DNA from: Pollenia angustigena
Taxonomy: Eukaryota; Arthropoda; Insecta; Diptera; Polleniidae
Assembly: GCA_930367215.1 (NCBI GenBank)
Contig: OV884056.1
Span: forward strand, 233,111,127-233,175,126
Direction of reading: 5' to 3'
Length of the DNA stretch: 64,000 nt
Below, in pieces: positions 22,309 to 33,201 of the stretch (the stretch's first letter is position 1; every line of letters begins with the position of its first letter). The position numbers and the translations under genes were made by a program. The notes below the pieces were generated by a model, which saw only the letters and a list, made by a program, of their open reading frames with translations, did no database searches and was not told the DNA's origin.

Positions 22309-23426
22309 TTTTTTTTTTTTTTTTTTTTTTTATTTATTTATTAAGTCTATGGATTACATCCTTACAGACTATACAATGTGACATAAAAAAAAATTTACAT
22401 ATGTAGAGTAATAAAAGAATATACAGTTTTTTGTTTTAAGTGTTTAAATAAATTATTATGTTTCGTTTTACAATTGTAGAGGTTAATGAGAAATCAATTC
22501 ATTTATACAAGTCATTAAAATCTTTTCCAACTCTCCGCCATGGATCAGCATTTGCGTAATTGCTGTGAAAAAATGGTAATGCTATGGGGCAAAAGTAACG
22601 AGTAGGTCTTTGAGGGACATTGAAGGTAATATATTCCAAAAGAAACTCTGATGAAATATCGCCATTAATTATATTTAACATAAAGGATACATTTAGCATA
22701 ATTCTTCGGCTTTTTAAAGTTGGTAGTTTAATTAGACTAAGTCTACTTGGATATGATGGTAGATTTATAGACGGATTCCATTGTAAACCTCGCAGACAAA
22801 ATAGAAGAAATTGTTTTTAAACAGATTCTATATGGTTACTATGTACGTTGTATTGCGGGTCCCAAATTACGGATCCATATTCAAGGATCGGTCTTACAAG
22901 TGACGTATACAGCTGTTTTGTAATATCGGGATCGGTAAACTCCTTTGCCCATCGTTTGATAAAGGCGAGAACGCCTCTGGCTTTATTGACGGTCATATGA
23001 ATATGTGGAACAAAACTCAGTTTTGGATCGAGTAAAACTCCAAGATCGAGAAAAACATCAACTAGATCCAGTTTATGCTCTCCTAAAACGTAATGAACAT
23101 TAACGCAGTTCCTCCTAAAGAATCGCATATATTTGCACTTTTAAGATCCATAAGATCTTCGTATGTTCGTATGGGTTATTATAGCTAAAGAAAATTTTGA
23201 CATCATCAGCGTACAATAAAATGTTACAGTATTTTATTATTGTTGGAAGATCATTAATAAACAAGATAAAAAGAATAGGTCCAAGATGGCTTCCTTGAGG
23301 TACTCCAGAAATAACATGTATGATCTTAGAAGATTTATTTTTAAATCGGACAGTCTGTGTTCGATCACACAGGTATGTTTTGATCCAATAAAGGCTATTC
23401 GAATTTAGACCAAGTGAGTCCACTTT
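22309..23426 (-). pseudogene. Non-LTR retrotransposon reverse transcriptase, 5'-truncated (Jockey-like)
   Basis: Minus strand. The region 23423-23115 encodes ISGVPQGSHLGPILFILFIN (RT motif with PQGS.LGP) and YADD (catalytic box), and breaks off at KILWILKV. After a frameshift, 23128-22817 reads LDLGVLLDPKLSFVPHIHMT, then ARGVLAFIKRWAKEF and SLVRPILEYGSVIWDPQYN, the conserved region after the catalytic box. A further frameshifted tail (22699-22499) ends NVPQRPTRY...NYANADPWRRV..F...Y, a typical C-terminus of Jockey/CR1-like LINE proteins. The 3' end has AATAAA-type sequence and an A tract (T run on plus at 22309-22331). The 5' end is cut at about 23426 by or beside a MITE. It is non-functional. 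Confidence 0.85.
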
Positions 23427-23684
23427 GTCCCAATTTACACTAGGGACATTGCTTGCCGGACATTTTTTGAATTCTCTTTTAATCTTACCTGAAGCGTTTA
23501 CATATGAAACATTAGAAGTCAGACAGAAATTAATACTTGTATGTAAAATACGAAAAGTAAGAAAGAGAAATGAACAAATGTCCAGTACAGATAGTCATGT
23601 ACTTCACACTCTCTTTACCTTTTCGACCCCTCGCCTTCAAACTTCGTCTGTCCGGCAAGAAATGTCCCTAGTGGTAATTGGGAC
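23427..23684. mobile_element. 258-bp MITE (GTCCCAATT...CACTAGGGACA ends)
   Basis: Long inverted termini GTCCCAATTTACACTAGGGA and GTCCCAATTACCACTAGGGA continue to CTTGCCGGACA on both sides. No coding sequence. It directly abuts the truncated LINE, so it may mark where the LINE was cut, or may have inserted into it. Confidence 0.65.
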
Positions 23685-23933
23685 TAAGTCAGATAATTTT
23701 AAGGTTTTCCTTTTATTTAATTTTATTTTATCCCTTTCTGGCCAACAATTATTGAGGAAAAAAACAAACAAACATGCAACTCATTATTTTTAAGTTTTAT
23801 TTGAATACATATTAAAAGAAGGATAAACATGAATAAATTAAATAAAATATAGGGAAAGGAAAACTATAGAAAAAAACCTTTTTTATAAAATAATGATGCT
23901 TACTTGATATCTATAATCAGTTAATATTACACT

Positions 23934-24739
23934 TAGGGATTGCTGTTCGGTTTTAACCGAAATCGAAACCGCGGTTTTAAGTGCTACAAAACCGAAACCG
24001 AAAACCGACAAAAAAACCTCGGTTTTAGGTTTTACTTAAACAATAAATTTATGCTTGAAGAAATTGCATAATACTTGTACTTCATTTACAAAAACGTTAT
24101 AGATAACAGCCTGCAACAATGACAAGGTATTTCAAAGTTCTTAAAATTCAAAAAAAGTACTAAGAAGAACAAATATTACCTTTTTAACTCTTAAGTAGAC
24201 ACCGAATATGAGTGGCACAAATTACCACCTGGGCCTGGCTGGGACCACAAGTATTTTGTATGGAGTTTTTGTGACATAGAAAAAAACTCACACTAACGAG
24301 CGCCTGGGCAAGGCTGGGACAACTTTCATATGTACAGAGTTTTATGACTATAGCAGGAACATTTTGTTGGGAAATAGAATAATTCTTCGAAAAAAAAACA
24401 GAAAATAAAGAATTCTTGTATTGTGTATGCTTTTTGATACGTTCCATTTTGATTTTATTTACTGCAGTACACATATGATAGGCCTTGCCAATTGCGGTTT
24501 TTAAATTTACACTTTTTTCTCATTTTCTTATAAAAAACAATTTGATTGAGGAATACATGAAGTTTCGTTCTAATATACTTAATAATTATATAAAAAAAAA
24601 ACACTGGAAAAAAGTATGTTTTTGTATGAAGTTTAACTTTGATATTTCAAAACAGAAAACCGAACCGAAACCGACCGGTTTTAATCATTTTAAAACTGAA
24701 ACCGCGGTTTCATATATTTACGGTTTTTAGCAAACTCTA
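23934..24739. mobile_element. hAT MITE (TAGGGATTGCT family) at the 3' end of the secreted-protein gene
   Basis: Perfect 8-bp duplication ATTACACT (23926-23933; 24740-24747). The left terminus is TAGGGATTGCTGTTCGG; the right, read inward, is TAGAGTTTGCTAAAAACCG. Subterminal CCGAAACCG/CGGTTTT repeats occur at both ends. The interior (24050-24180) is homologous to 63290-63420 in the larger hAT at 60163-63754, so both belong to one family. The last three bases of the right end (24737-24739) are the TAG stop of the adjacent minus-strand gene. Confidence 0.88.
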
Positions 24740-25765
24740 ATTACACTCTCCCAAATGCCAATGACATTCTCTATTATAGTAATTTTGTTCTTGTCTCCGG
24801 TTAAATTTTCCATTTTCACCCCATGAAGTACAAAATTTGGTGTCACCTTGTTGTATTAAAACAATATCATCTTTATAGTTTTCAATTTTTAAAACACTAT
24901 TTGGATGTTCTGAATTCAAAAATGTTTTATAATGTTCATTCCACATTTTTACTCCAACCATTATTATTCCATTGGTTGAATCTATTTCTACAAATTCTGC
25001 CGTAAAGTGGGCTTCATAAGTTGCAGTATTTTGTAATGACCATGTTAAAACATTTCGCAATTCGTAACGGGATACCCGGAGGAAACTATCAGAAGCCACA
25101 TTTTTAAGACAAAAGTCCGTCATAAAAAAAAGATGTTTTAAATATTTAGGGAGTAAGTCTATTACATTGTCCACACGTAATGTTAAGCTCCGAGGCATCG
25201 TGGCGAACAGATATTGTTTCCTTATTTTATACAATATGTACGAGTATTTTAGCAAAAACCCCCTTGAATCATAATTGTCATATATTGTTAAAAAACCGTT
25301 ATGAAGTTGCAATTGCATACGCAACATAATCTGAAATAATTCCGGATCGTTTGACTCATAAATATTCCATAACAATTCAATAAAAGTAGCTGAATATTTC
25401 TCTGAAATAATTCGACGTATGGCTTCAGCAAAAATTTCATCAAGGTCCCTATGTTCAACTAGGGGTTCAATATCTAAATACCACTTTTTGACCTGGGTTT
25501 TATTAATAATCGAATTTGTGGCATCGACCAATAGAAAAGCACTCCTGTATATAAGATCACGTAGGGTGATTCTGTACGACTCGTCTACATCTTGGTCTTC
25601 CGCGATTACTTTGTTAAAGACTTCGTTGAGCATTGTTATATTGTTGGGATGGTTTTTAAGGACATCATTCCACACTTCTTTTAATTTGTCATAATCGCCA
25701 AAAACAGGTTTTACTTGTATAAAACAACTTAGTAAAACAGTAAAAATTATTTTGGTTGTCTTCAT
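24737..25765 (-). CDS. Secreted 342-residue protein of unrecognised family, intronless
   Basis: The protein opens with a clear signal peptide: MKTTKIIFTVLLSCFIQVKP then a small-residue cleavage area VFG before DYDKL. The mature part (about 320 residues) has a mainly helical N-terminal two thirds (leucine-rich, e.g. ELLWNIYESNDPELFQIMLR near residues 129-148) and a C-terminal third of alternating hydrophobic strands (FVEIDST, IIMVGVKMW) followed by a cysteine-bearing tail (FCTSWGENG, CHWHLGEC). N-glycosylation sites NIT and NKT are present. No enzyme motif or named family was recognised. The start is fixed by the signal peptide and a TATA/initiator promoter 21 bases upstream. The frame is uninterrupted, so it is probably a live gene in a transposon-rich neighbourhood. 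Its TAG stop comes from the hAT at 23934-24739; before insertion the frame would have ended two codons later (Ile-Asn-stop). Confidence 0.85.
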   Translation of the reverse strand: MKTTKIIFTVLLSCFIQVKPVFGDYDKLKEVWNDVLKNHPNNITMLNEVFNKVIAEDQDVDESYRITLRDLIYRSAFLLVDATNSIINKTQVKKWYLDIEPLVEHRDLDEIFAEAIRRIISEKYSATFIELLWNIYESNDPELFQIMLRMQLQLHNGFLTIYDNYDSRGFLLKYSYILYKIRKQYLFATMPRSLTLRVDNVIDLLPKYLKHLFFMTDFCLKNVASDSFLRVSRYELRNVLTWSLQNTATYEAHFTAEFVEIDSTNGIIMVGVKMWNEHYKTFLNSEHPNSVLKIENYKDDIVLIQQGDTKFCTSWGENGKFNRRQEQNYYNRECHWHLGECN

Positions 25766-25782
25766 TTTGAAAACTTTAAATT

Positions 25783-25818
25783 AACTGAAATCGTTTTTGT
25801 CTGCAACTGATATTTATA
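25783..25818 (-). promoter_or_regulatory. Core promoter of the secreted-protein gene: TATA box and initiator
   Basis: On the minus strand TATAAATA (25818-25811) lies 32 bases upstream of the A of TCAGTT (25788-25783), matching the arthropod initiator TCA(G/T)T(C/T). This predicts transcription start at 25786 and a 5' leader of about 21 bases before ATG at 25765. The spacing is the canonical one for focused TATA-Inr promoters. Confidence 0.75.
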
Positions 25819-25829
25819 CGTTATCATTT

Positions 25830-26470
25830 AAACCCTATGTAGATTTATTTAAAAAGAAACAATGCTGTGTGTAGTTAATGTGTGTGTGAAGTTAATAAAT
25901 ATAAAAATTTTGTAACCAGCTTAACAAGTAATACAATGAAATGTCTACTATTAGAAATTACGTTGTGAAAGATAAATTGTTAATTTTTAAGGAGAGCGAA
26001 AAAATCGTTTTTAAAAGACAAAAGATATGAAAAGAGAAATAAATCAAGAAATTTTAATTTCAAATTACATACAAATTTGCAAAATAAAATTTGGTTTAGC
26101 GAAAACACGTTTCATATTCATAATCGCGATGCATTTTGCTGGAAATAAGGTGTATAATTTTGAGTTTTTAAGTATAAAAGCAAGGTATAGTTATGTTTAA
26201 AAGTTTTGCAAAATTTGTATCTTAAAAAAACATGTGTGCTTGGTGGTCTTATTCAGGGAATTTGTGTTCCCCCACCTTTACACATTCTTACAATAAGTTG
26301 GCAAGGATTCCCCTTATATTTCAAGCTTATGAAAAACCCTACGACGTAAATCTTAATAGAACACCTTAACCTTCTAACCTTACATAATATATGTCTATTT
26401 TGTCTGTTTCCCTAAGTAAAAAGGGGACAAAACGATTTAAAATGTTTTTAAAATATATTTGATACTATCG
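25830..26470. other. No gene seen; upstream flank of the secreted-protein gene
   Basis: AT-rich DNA that presumably includes the gene's upstream regulatory region. No recognisable binding-site cluster, repeat or open frame is supported. Confidence 0.4.
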
Positions 26471-26704
26471 GGCCTGTTCTGAAAATCACGTGATTTCAAA
26501 TCACGTGCTTTTGAAATCACACGTGTGATTTTGTGGTGTTTTGAAAGTCATACCGTTGTTGTGTTTCTCGGTGTGCTTTCTGCAATTGATGATCAAACCA
26601 AAACACACAAAAACGGGACGCTAAAATATCACACATGTGATTTAAGTAGGCACATCTGATTTAAAATCACGTGATTTGAGTTAAAGTGATTTTCAGAACA
26701 GGCC
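26471..26704. mobile_element. 234-bp MITE (GGCCTGTTCTGAAAATCAC termini)
   Basis: Perfect 19-bp terminal inverted repeats. The interior is filled with palindromic AAATCACGTGATTT-type units. No clear target duplication could be read, so no superfamily is assigned. Confidence 0.7.
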
Positions 26705-27143
26705 TGTATATCTCTAAATATAAAAAAAAACTTTCTTAATTACAAGATATGTATATGTATAAAGCGATTTATTTGGCAGGCATTTTTGTATATGGGTAAT
26801 GTTCCCCCTTCACCAAATGTTGTCAATGGATAAAGATAAAGACCATATTTAATCTCAAAAACTTCCAGTGCGTTCGACTACATCCGAGTGAATTTAAAAC
26901 CTTGTAATGCATATCAATGCCTAATTGATACTGAAACTAAATAGCTTAAGCTTAAATGTAAATCTTTCTTAATATCCGAAAATAAAGGCTCAACCATAAT
27001 ATGCAAAGCCTTGTTTAGCCAACTGAGAAAAATTAACAGAAAGTCTCTCATATGTTCTTAAGAAAATAAAAACAAAATAAAAAAACATTTAATTCCGTAC
27101 GCACAGTTTCATTAAGCAAAGCAAAAAGTTTCCTTAAGTTCAA

Positions 27144-30100
27144 CATCCCAGCGGGAAAAAGAAGGAGTACGGAGGCCTTCATACTCATATCTTTTTTACA
27201 CGCGTTGTCATTGCGGAGAAGGCCTTCCGCTTTCCTTTCTTTCGCCAGCGCTTCTTAAAGGCATTCAAAAAAATGACTCTTAGAAGGCTTTCCAGAGAAT
27301 GGCTGTCAAAAGGCCTTCGAAAAAAGCTTATCTTGAAGGGTTTTTAAGAAAGGTATGTTAAAAGGCCTTTTAGACCATTTTTCTACAAATGCCTTTGTTT
27401 AAAGGTCATATTGAAGGGCTATCAGTCTAAAACATTAAGGAATATTTCCTTACAAATGAAATTAGAAGACTGAATAGGTTTAATGTACATATTAGATCTC
27501 CAATATAGAAAATGAAACAACACTTAACTTTTTATTTTATTAATCTTATTGTAGTTTAAGGCCATTTTAGACTACAGTATTCCACGGATAATTACCTCGA
27601 CAAAAATGCCAATATATTTGGGTAATTATGCGGGGAAAGCATTTAAACGAATACGCTTAACTACCTCGTTGAGGTAATAATAAGAATACGTTTAACTACC
27701 TCATTGAGGCAATTAAGCGAATTCATTTAAATACCTCAGTGAGGTAATTAGACGAATTTATTTACAAGATAACTTTGATGTATGAAAAAATTTAAGAAAG
27801 GAATTTTTACATGTATCAGCTAAATCTTAAGAGATAGCAATAAAAAACAAGTAAGAAAGTACAGTCGGTCAAGCCACCATATGATACCCTACACCACGGT
27901 ATTTAAAAACACATCATGCTTATGTGTCCATATAAATATGGATTTATCTATGTTTATAAACTTTATGAAAATTGGTTTGAAAGTTTGTGAGAGGCAGAAA
28001 TTGCCCCTACCTCCCCTTGTGGTCCTATTTTTGAAAAACTGTATAGCTAATGTGTCCCTATAGATATGGATCTATCTATGTCTTAAATTTCATTAAAATC
28101 GGCTTGAGAAGCAGAAATTGCCCCTATCTCCCTTCGTGGTCCTATTTTTAAAAAAATGCATACATTCTGTGTCCATATAGATAAGGTTCTATCTATGTTT
28201 TAAATTTCGTTGAAATGGGTTTGATAGTTTCTGAGAGGAAGAAATTTCCCTCTATCTTCCCTCGTGGTCCTACGATTCGGCCCATTTTCAATAGGCTCGA
28301 TCCTTGTGCCAATAAGAACCTATGACCCAAATTTCATCAAATTATCTCCAAAATTGCGACCTGTACTTTGCGCACAAGGTTACATGTACAGGCAGCCAGC
28401 CGGACGGACATCGTTAGTTCGACTCAGAAAGTGACTCTAAGACGATCGGTATACTTTAAGGTGGGTCTAGGACCAATATTTTAAGGCGTTACATACATCA
28501 GCACAAATGCATAATACCCTCTCCACTATTGTGGTGTGGGTATAACAATGGGATTAGTTGTCTTAAATTTTATCTGTAGTGCTTTTTGAGATGTCCTGTC
28601 ATATCCTACTACTACTCATGGAAGCCGTAAATATGCAATTGCATGGTTTTCTTGTGCGACCAATGAATGCAGAAACATGCGTTTAGAGCTTTTAATGAAT
28701 TTTGGTATCGATTTGCTTGTAAATAATTTCCATATTTTAGCCATTACTGCATTTTTATTGCACACATATTTTAAGTTTTTAAAACATATTTTAATACATG
28801 TTAAGCAAATAAAAAAATTGCTTAAAATTCTGGTTAACAGATGAATTTTCTGTTGCTTTAATTTCGCCACCTACATTAAATTTTCACTGTTCAATTTTAA
28901 GCCAAAGCAAGTTTTTGTTGAAGATAAATGTTTTTCGCAACTTATAACATAGAAACCTAGACTCATCGTTAAGTAAACGATCGAATCGGAAACACTTTTT
29001 TAAATCATCTTTTATAGGGCATATTTTCAAATTATTAACATGTAAAACTTGGTTGCATTACTTGCTGTGTTTTTGTCAAATAATACTGAGACACAATTAA
29101 ACGAATGAAATTTATGTATAATTTTGTTTTGGGAGTTAAATTTTTAAGGCAATTATCCGAATCGGGTAATTAAACGTATGGCAATTAAACGTGGATTATT
29201 GTTTAAAAAATGGAAGAAAAAAAACGGGGATTTAAAACTCGAGGTAAATAAGCGTGAAAGGCGTGGGGTAATTAACCGGGTTATACTGTATAATACTTTG
29301 TGTTAAGACATGTCAAAAACTTACAAATCATTCATAATGTATAATAGTGTAAAAACATTTTGTAATGAAATGTCAAAAAATACGTAAAGAAATTTGGCAG
29401 TCGTATGGTTCTCTCTATTTTTTGAAATTTTTCTAAACGATTAGATTTTTCATTTTATCAGAATTGTGTTTTTACAAAAGCACAAGAAGAAAATCAGGGA
29501 TGGAAAATTAAAATTTTGTGCACAAATATTCACTATTATTTTTTCTAATAAAAAATTGCAAAACGATAAAAAAAATATAAAATTTAAATAAATCATAAAT
29601 ATTTGTTGTAAAAAATCGTTAAATACGGTACACAGACGAAAAAAAAAATTAAAAAATATGATTGTATCAACTTTTCCATCCTAGAAGAAAATAAAAAACA
29701 GCTGTTGAATAATTTGCCGGCCACATCAAAATAAAAATTATTAAATATTAAAGAAATATTAAAAATTAAGCAAAAATATATCTGAGGACCAAGGTGCAAG
29801 TTTAAATGTGCAAATTAGTGAATAATACGCCAGCTAACAATGTTCCAATGCTTAAAAAAATGTTTTTTGGTCTTTATTTTGTAATCTAAAGTGGATCTCA
29901 TAAATCACAAAGATTTTACTTTTTATTTGAAGTGTGATAGTGTAGAAGCAAAATGAAATGAAAAAAATTTCTCTTTGATTTTTTGACAATCAGACCAAAA
30001 ATCATTTCATTTTGTAAGACCAAAAGTCTTAAGACTTGTGTGATAGTGTAAAACAGTCTTTAATAACACATGTGATATTTTTTTATTGAAATAATCAAAT

Positions 30101-30576
30101 TTGCTAAATCTTGTAAAATAATAAAAATAAAACTTTTAAGCACAAGTACCTACATATCTTCCTTAATGAACAAGACTCAACTAAAATGATTTACATTATT
30201 GTTTTTATTTTGTATTTTAATATGTGCCTACTATGTTATTTTGTTTTTATAACGGAATCTGAATTCTTTCGTTTTGGCGAAAAAAAAACAAAAAATTTTA
30301 CTTTCTCTTTTCAACTTCAACAAAAATGATTTACAACATATGTATGTTACTTTGTTTTTGTAGAGGGATCTGAATTATTTTGGTTTTGCTTGTGCAAAAA
30401 AATAAAACAAAAAATGTTACTCCTTCTTTTATACCAAAGAGCCGAGTCCTTCTATGAGGCATTCTTTAGCAGTTACATACGTAAGAATAGTAATTAAATC
30501 CAAAAATTTTTTAAGCAGGCCTGTAAAAAGGCCTGAAGTAAGAAGGTCTTCTGAGTTTTACCGCTGGGATGGTTTG
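27144..30576. mobile_element. Large composite inverted-repeat element (CATCCCAGCGG ends)
   Basis: The left end CATCCCAGCGGGAAAAAGAA is mirrored at about 30553-30576 (TTTTACCGCTGGGATG), and GGCCTTC/GAAGG-type units follow inward on both sides (27170-27470; 30515-30560). The interior includes palindromic tandem units at 27590-27770 (AACTACCTC(G/A)TTGAGG(T/C)AAT), an INE-1-like copy (27846-28544), and GGTAATTA(A/C)-rich DNA at 29150-29290. Segments at 29290-30080 resemble the MITE at 62569-63051 (GTGTGATAGTGTAA). No coding gene is supported. The element is probably an old inverted-repeat transposon loaded with later insertions. Confidence 0.45.
27846..28544 (+). repeat. INE-1-like interspersed repeat, full-looking copy
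   Basis: Homologous along its whole length to 1251-1911, with the same ends (AAGTAAGAAAGTACAGTCGG; GTGGTGTGGGTATAA) and internal repeats. The two copies differ by scattered substitutions and small indels, so they are not recent. Confidence 0.65.
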
Positions 30577-30810
30577 CCTCATATAATTTACATGTATTCG
30601 AAAATTCGCTTAAGCCAACTTAAGCACATTATAGTTGGGCATTAAAAATTCACATTATACATACATACCAAGGCAATTGATGTTACACATTTTTTAACGC
30701 CTTTGCCGTAAACACCATTTTTTTCAAAGGTTTTCTTGGGAGTCAAAAATTTAATTTATAAGATTTATTTTTAATGTGCTAAATTCCCAATTCTTACTAT
30801 TGATCCTGCA

Positions 30811-31047
30811 GCCGTATTCTGTAATTCGCTTAGCTAAAGCTAAATCTCGATCGCTAAAATTCCTAAGAGAATACAAAATTTTAAAATTTTAGCGATGACC
30901 TTAAAAGCTAAAATTGCGGCGAATTAAATGTTTATGGCATTGCCAAATTTAGCAATTCATGTTACAGTAGTGCATTCGTAGCCAAAAATCGCTAAATCAA
31001 CTTTATAGATTTTTAGCGATAGAGAATTAGCGAATTACAGAATACGG
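30811..31047. mobile_element. 237-bp MITE (GCCGTATTCTGTAATTCGCT termini)
   Basis: 20-bp near-perfect terminal inverted repeats, with internal AGCGAT/ATCGCT motifs mirrored. The termini resemble the CCGTATTCATAAAA ends of the 110-bp element at 40438-40547. No target duplication could be resolved. Confidence 0.65.
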
Positions 31048-31744
31048 CCGCAGAGCTGTTAAATTTGGATTACCATTAAATTTTAAAAAGAATGGTATTG
31101 ATTAAATAATTCTCTTTTTAACAATTCCTGATTATTAATTAATTATGATTACAAATAATCCAAAAATAATCAAGATTAGTTAGGATTACGAGAAAATAAT
31201 CAAAAGTAGTCAAAAAATAATTGACTACTTTCAAGGATTATTTTTGATTATTTTTTTTCAAATTCAAAATGCGCATCATTTTACACATACATTTTGTTTT
31301 GAAAAATTTTCACCTAACACGTAAAAAAATTCTGAACAAATAAAACAAAATTAGATAGTGTGTGTATTAGACTGGTCGCATCTTGTATGGGATTTTTTTT
31401 TAAATTTAATTGTTTGCGCTGCTTAACCCTGCTGTTAGGTTAGAAAAAACTTACGAATGTTAGGTTAATGGACCATTTGGTCCATATAAATAGCTAATGT
31501 AAAAAACAAGTATGAGATATCCCTTTTTTGTTTTTTTTTTTATCAACATATATTAAATATGTATAAGGCAATTGTGGGATGCCACGTTTTTGATTTTTGT
31601 TGTCAAGAAACACAAATATTTGCCGTTCATTTTGTGTGTTGTTTTCAATAGTTCAGACGCGAACTGTGGAACCGTTGGCAATAACTTCTTCCAATGTCTT
31701 ATAATTGTCATGAAAATGTCACCATTGACAAGCATCTTGTTGCA

Positions 31745-33201
31745 TTCAACATCAAAACCAAGAAAATATGATTTGAAGTTTTGGTTATCGGTGGACTCTA
31801 TGTCAGGCTATGAATGGAAAATACAACCATACCTTTGTAAGTCTAGAAATGCACAGCCGGAAAAGAACCAAGGGCAACACATTATATTGGACTTGACAGA
31901 AGGCATAAAAGGGCAAAATATAACAGGCGACATTTTTTCCACTTTTGAGTTGGTAAGAAACTTCAGGAAAGGAAACTTAAGGCTCAGTTAGGCGAACGTT
32001 GCTGTACCGGTAATGTACCGCACCGTACTGTAAGCACGTTGGTGCACTTATAGAACGTTTAAAAACGTGTCATATGTTTTCCCATACATAAACAAAATGC
32101 AATAGTATACATAAAACAAAACAAACAGTGATGAGAATCAAAAATATTCAAATGGTGACCGTTGTGCAGAAAATGGTATTAAAACAGTAGTTTGTATATG
32201 TAAAAAATGTTAATAATTTAATATTTATATTATAGATTTACAATAAATAAATTTTTATTTTAACATATATAAATTTTTAGCATACATATATTGTAAATGT
32301 GCATACACCAAACAAGGTTTTGATACCATTAAAAGTCTTTTATATGTTTCCCTTTTTCATTGTATGTGTATATGCATTTGTTTATTTTAAACATCTAATC
32401 ATATGTATATTTGGAAATATGTTGTATTGTAAGTTGTTTTGTCGCAATTACATAGATATACTAAAAAAAGTACAAAAAAAAGAGCAAAATTACCCGCATT
32501 CAATGTAAAATACAAGTCGCCCATCACTGTCTTACAAATGTCACGTAACAACGGCATGAAATTCTATTTTATACAGATTCGTACGTTGCAACTACGGTAC
32601 ATTTCATTTCGGTAAGCTTTTGTATTGGTTTTCATATAACAAAAAGCGAACAGCTGATCGATACAGTACAGATACGGTACAGCAACGTTCGCCTAACTGA
32701 GCCTTTACATATGTAGGGTTTTAAGGTGACGTAGATACTCCTTATCAAATGGTTGGTTCCTACAGCACAAAACGCAAAACAAATCCATGGCCAATCATTG
32801 TATTTGGAAACAAACTTGATATGACCGCTTTGAATGCATACATACCATTTTCTAAAATCGACGTTTCATAGGCTCCAGCTGATCGGAATCGCAGGAGACC
32901 AGAATTTTTGCGGAACCTAGCACTTTTCCTGGCTAAGGCGTATACGGTGAAACGGACTAGATTACCTCAACAGGAGTTCTCAGCACAGTAATTGACTGAA
33001 ATACGATCACCATGCACAGTTCCAGTGGCTTCTTCGAATAATAATACTTCTAACTCAGTGGCTCGAAAGCGTGGAATTTGTAGTTGCTGTAAGTCTAAGT
33101 CTGAGATAAAATGCTCCATTTGCAGCAAGTTTGTTTGCAAAACTAACCGAAAAACATTTTGCTCATCATACAATGAAAATTATTATACACTTAACTAATA
33201 A
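31745..33201 (+). pseudogene. piggyBac transposase remnant
   Basis: Before the nested MITE, 31745-31979 reads STSKPRKYDLKFWLSVDSMS, then GYEWKIQPYLCKS, EKNQGQHIILDLTEGIKGQN and ITGDIFSTFELVRNF. These are the family's 'KP.KYG.K.W...DS..GY' and 'LG..VVLDL...+KG.N+T.DNFFTS' blocks, including catalytic-core aspartates (VDS, GDI). After the MITE, 32762-32860 reads YSTKRKTNPWPIIVFGNKLD with MTALNAYIPF, the late-core block. The C-terminus (33060-33198) ends in a cysteine-rich module GICSCCKSKSEIKCSICSKF with VCKT, the typical zinc-binding tail. The N-terminus, about 80 central residues and several frames are lost, so this is non-functional. Confidence 0.82.
31980..32704. mobile_element. Harbinger-like MITE (AGGCTCAGTTAGGCGAACG termini), 725 bp
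   Basis: Perfect terminal inverted repeats of about 28 bp starting AGGCTCAGTTAGGCGAACG, flanked by TTA on both sides (31977-31979; 32705-32707). A 3-bp TTA/TAA duplication is the PIF/Harbinger signature. A full homologue, split by later insertions, is at 52909-55368. It has no transposase. It interrupts the piggyBac transposase. Confidence 0.8.

Noticed and set aside
27590..27770. Regularly spaced palindromic repeats that could suggest a CRISPR array
   Set aside because: The units are themselves palindromes with no unique spacers, in a eukaryotic inverted-repeat transposon.
31553..31735. 60-residue minus-strand frame opposite the piggyBac transposase
   Set aside because: The plus strand carries the recognisable transposase blocks nearby; the minus frame has no support.
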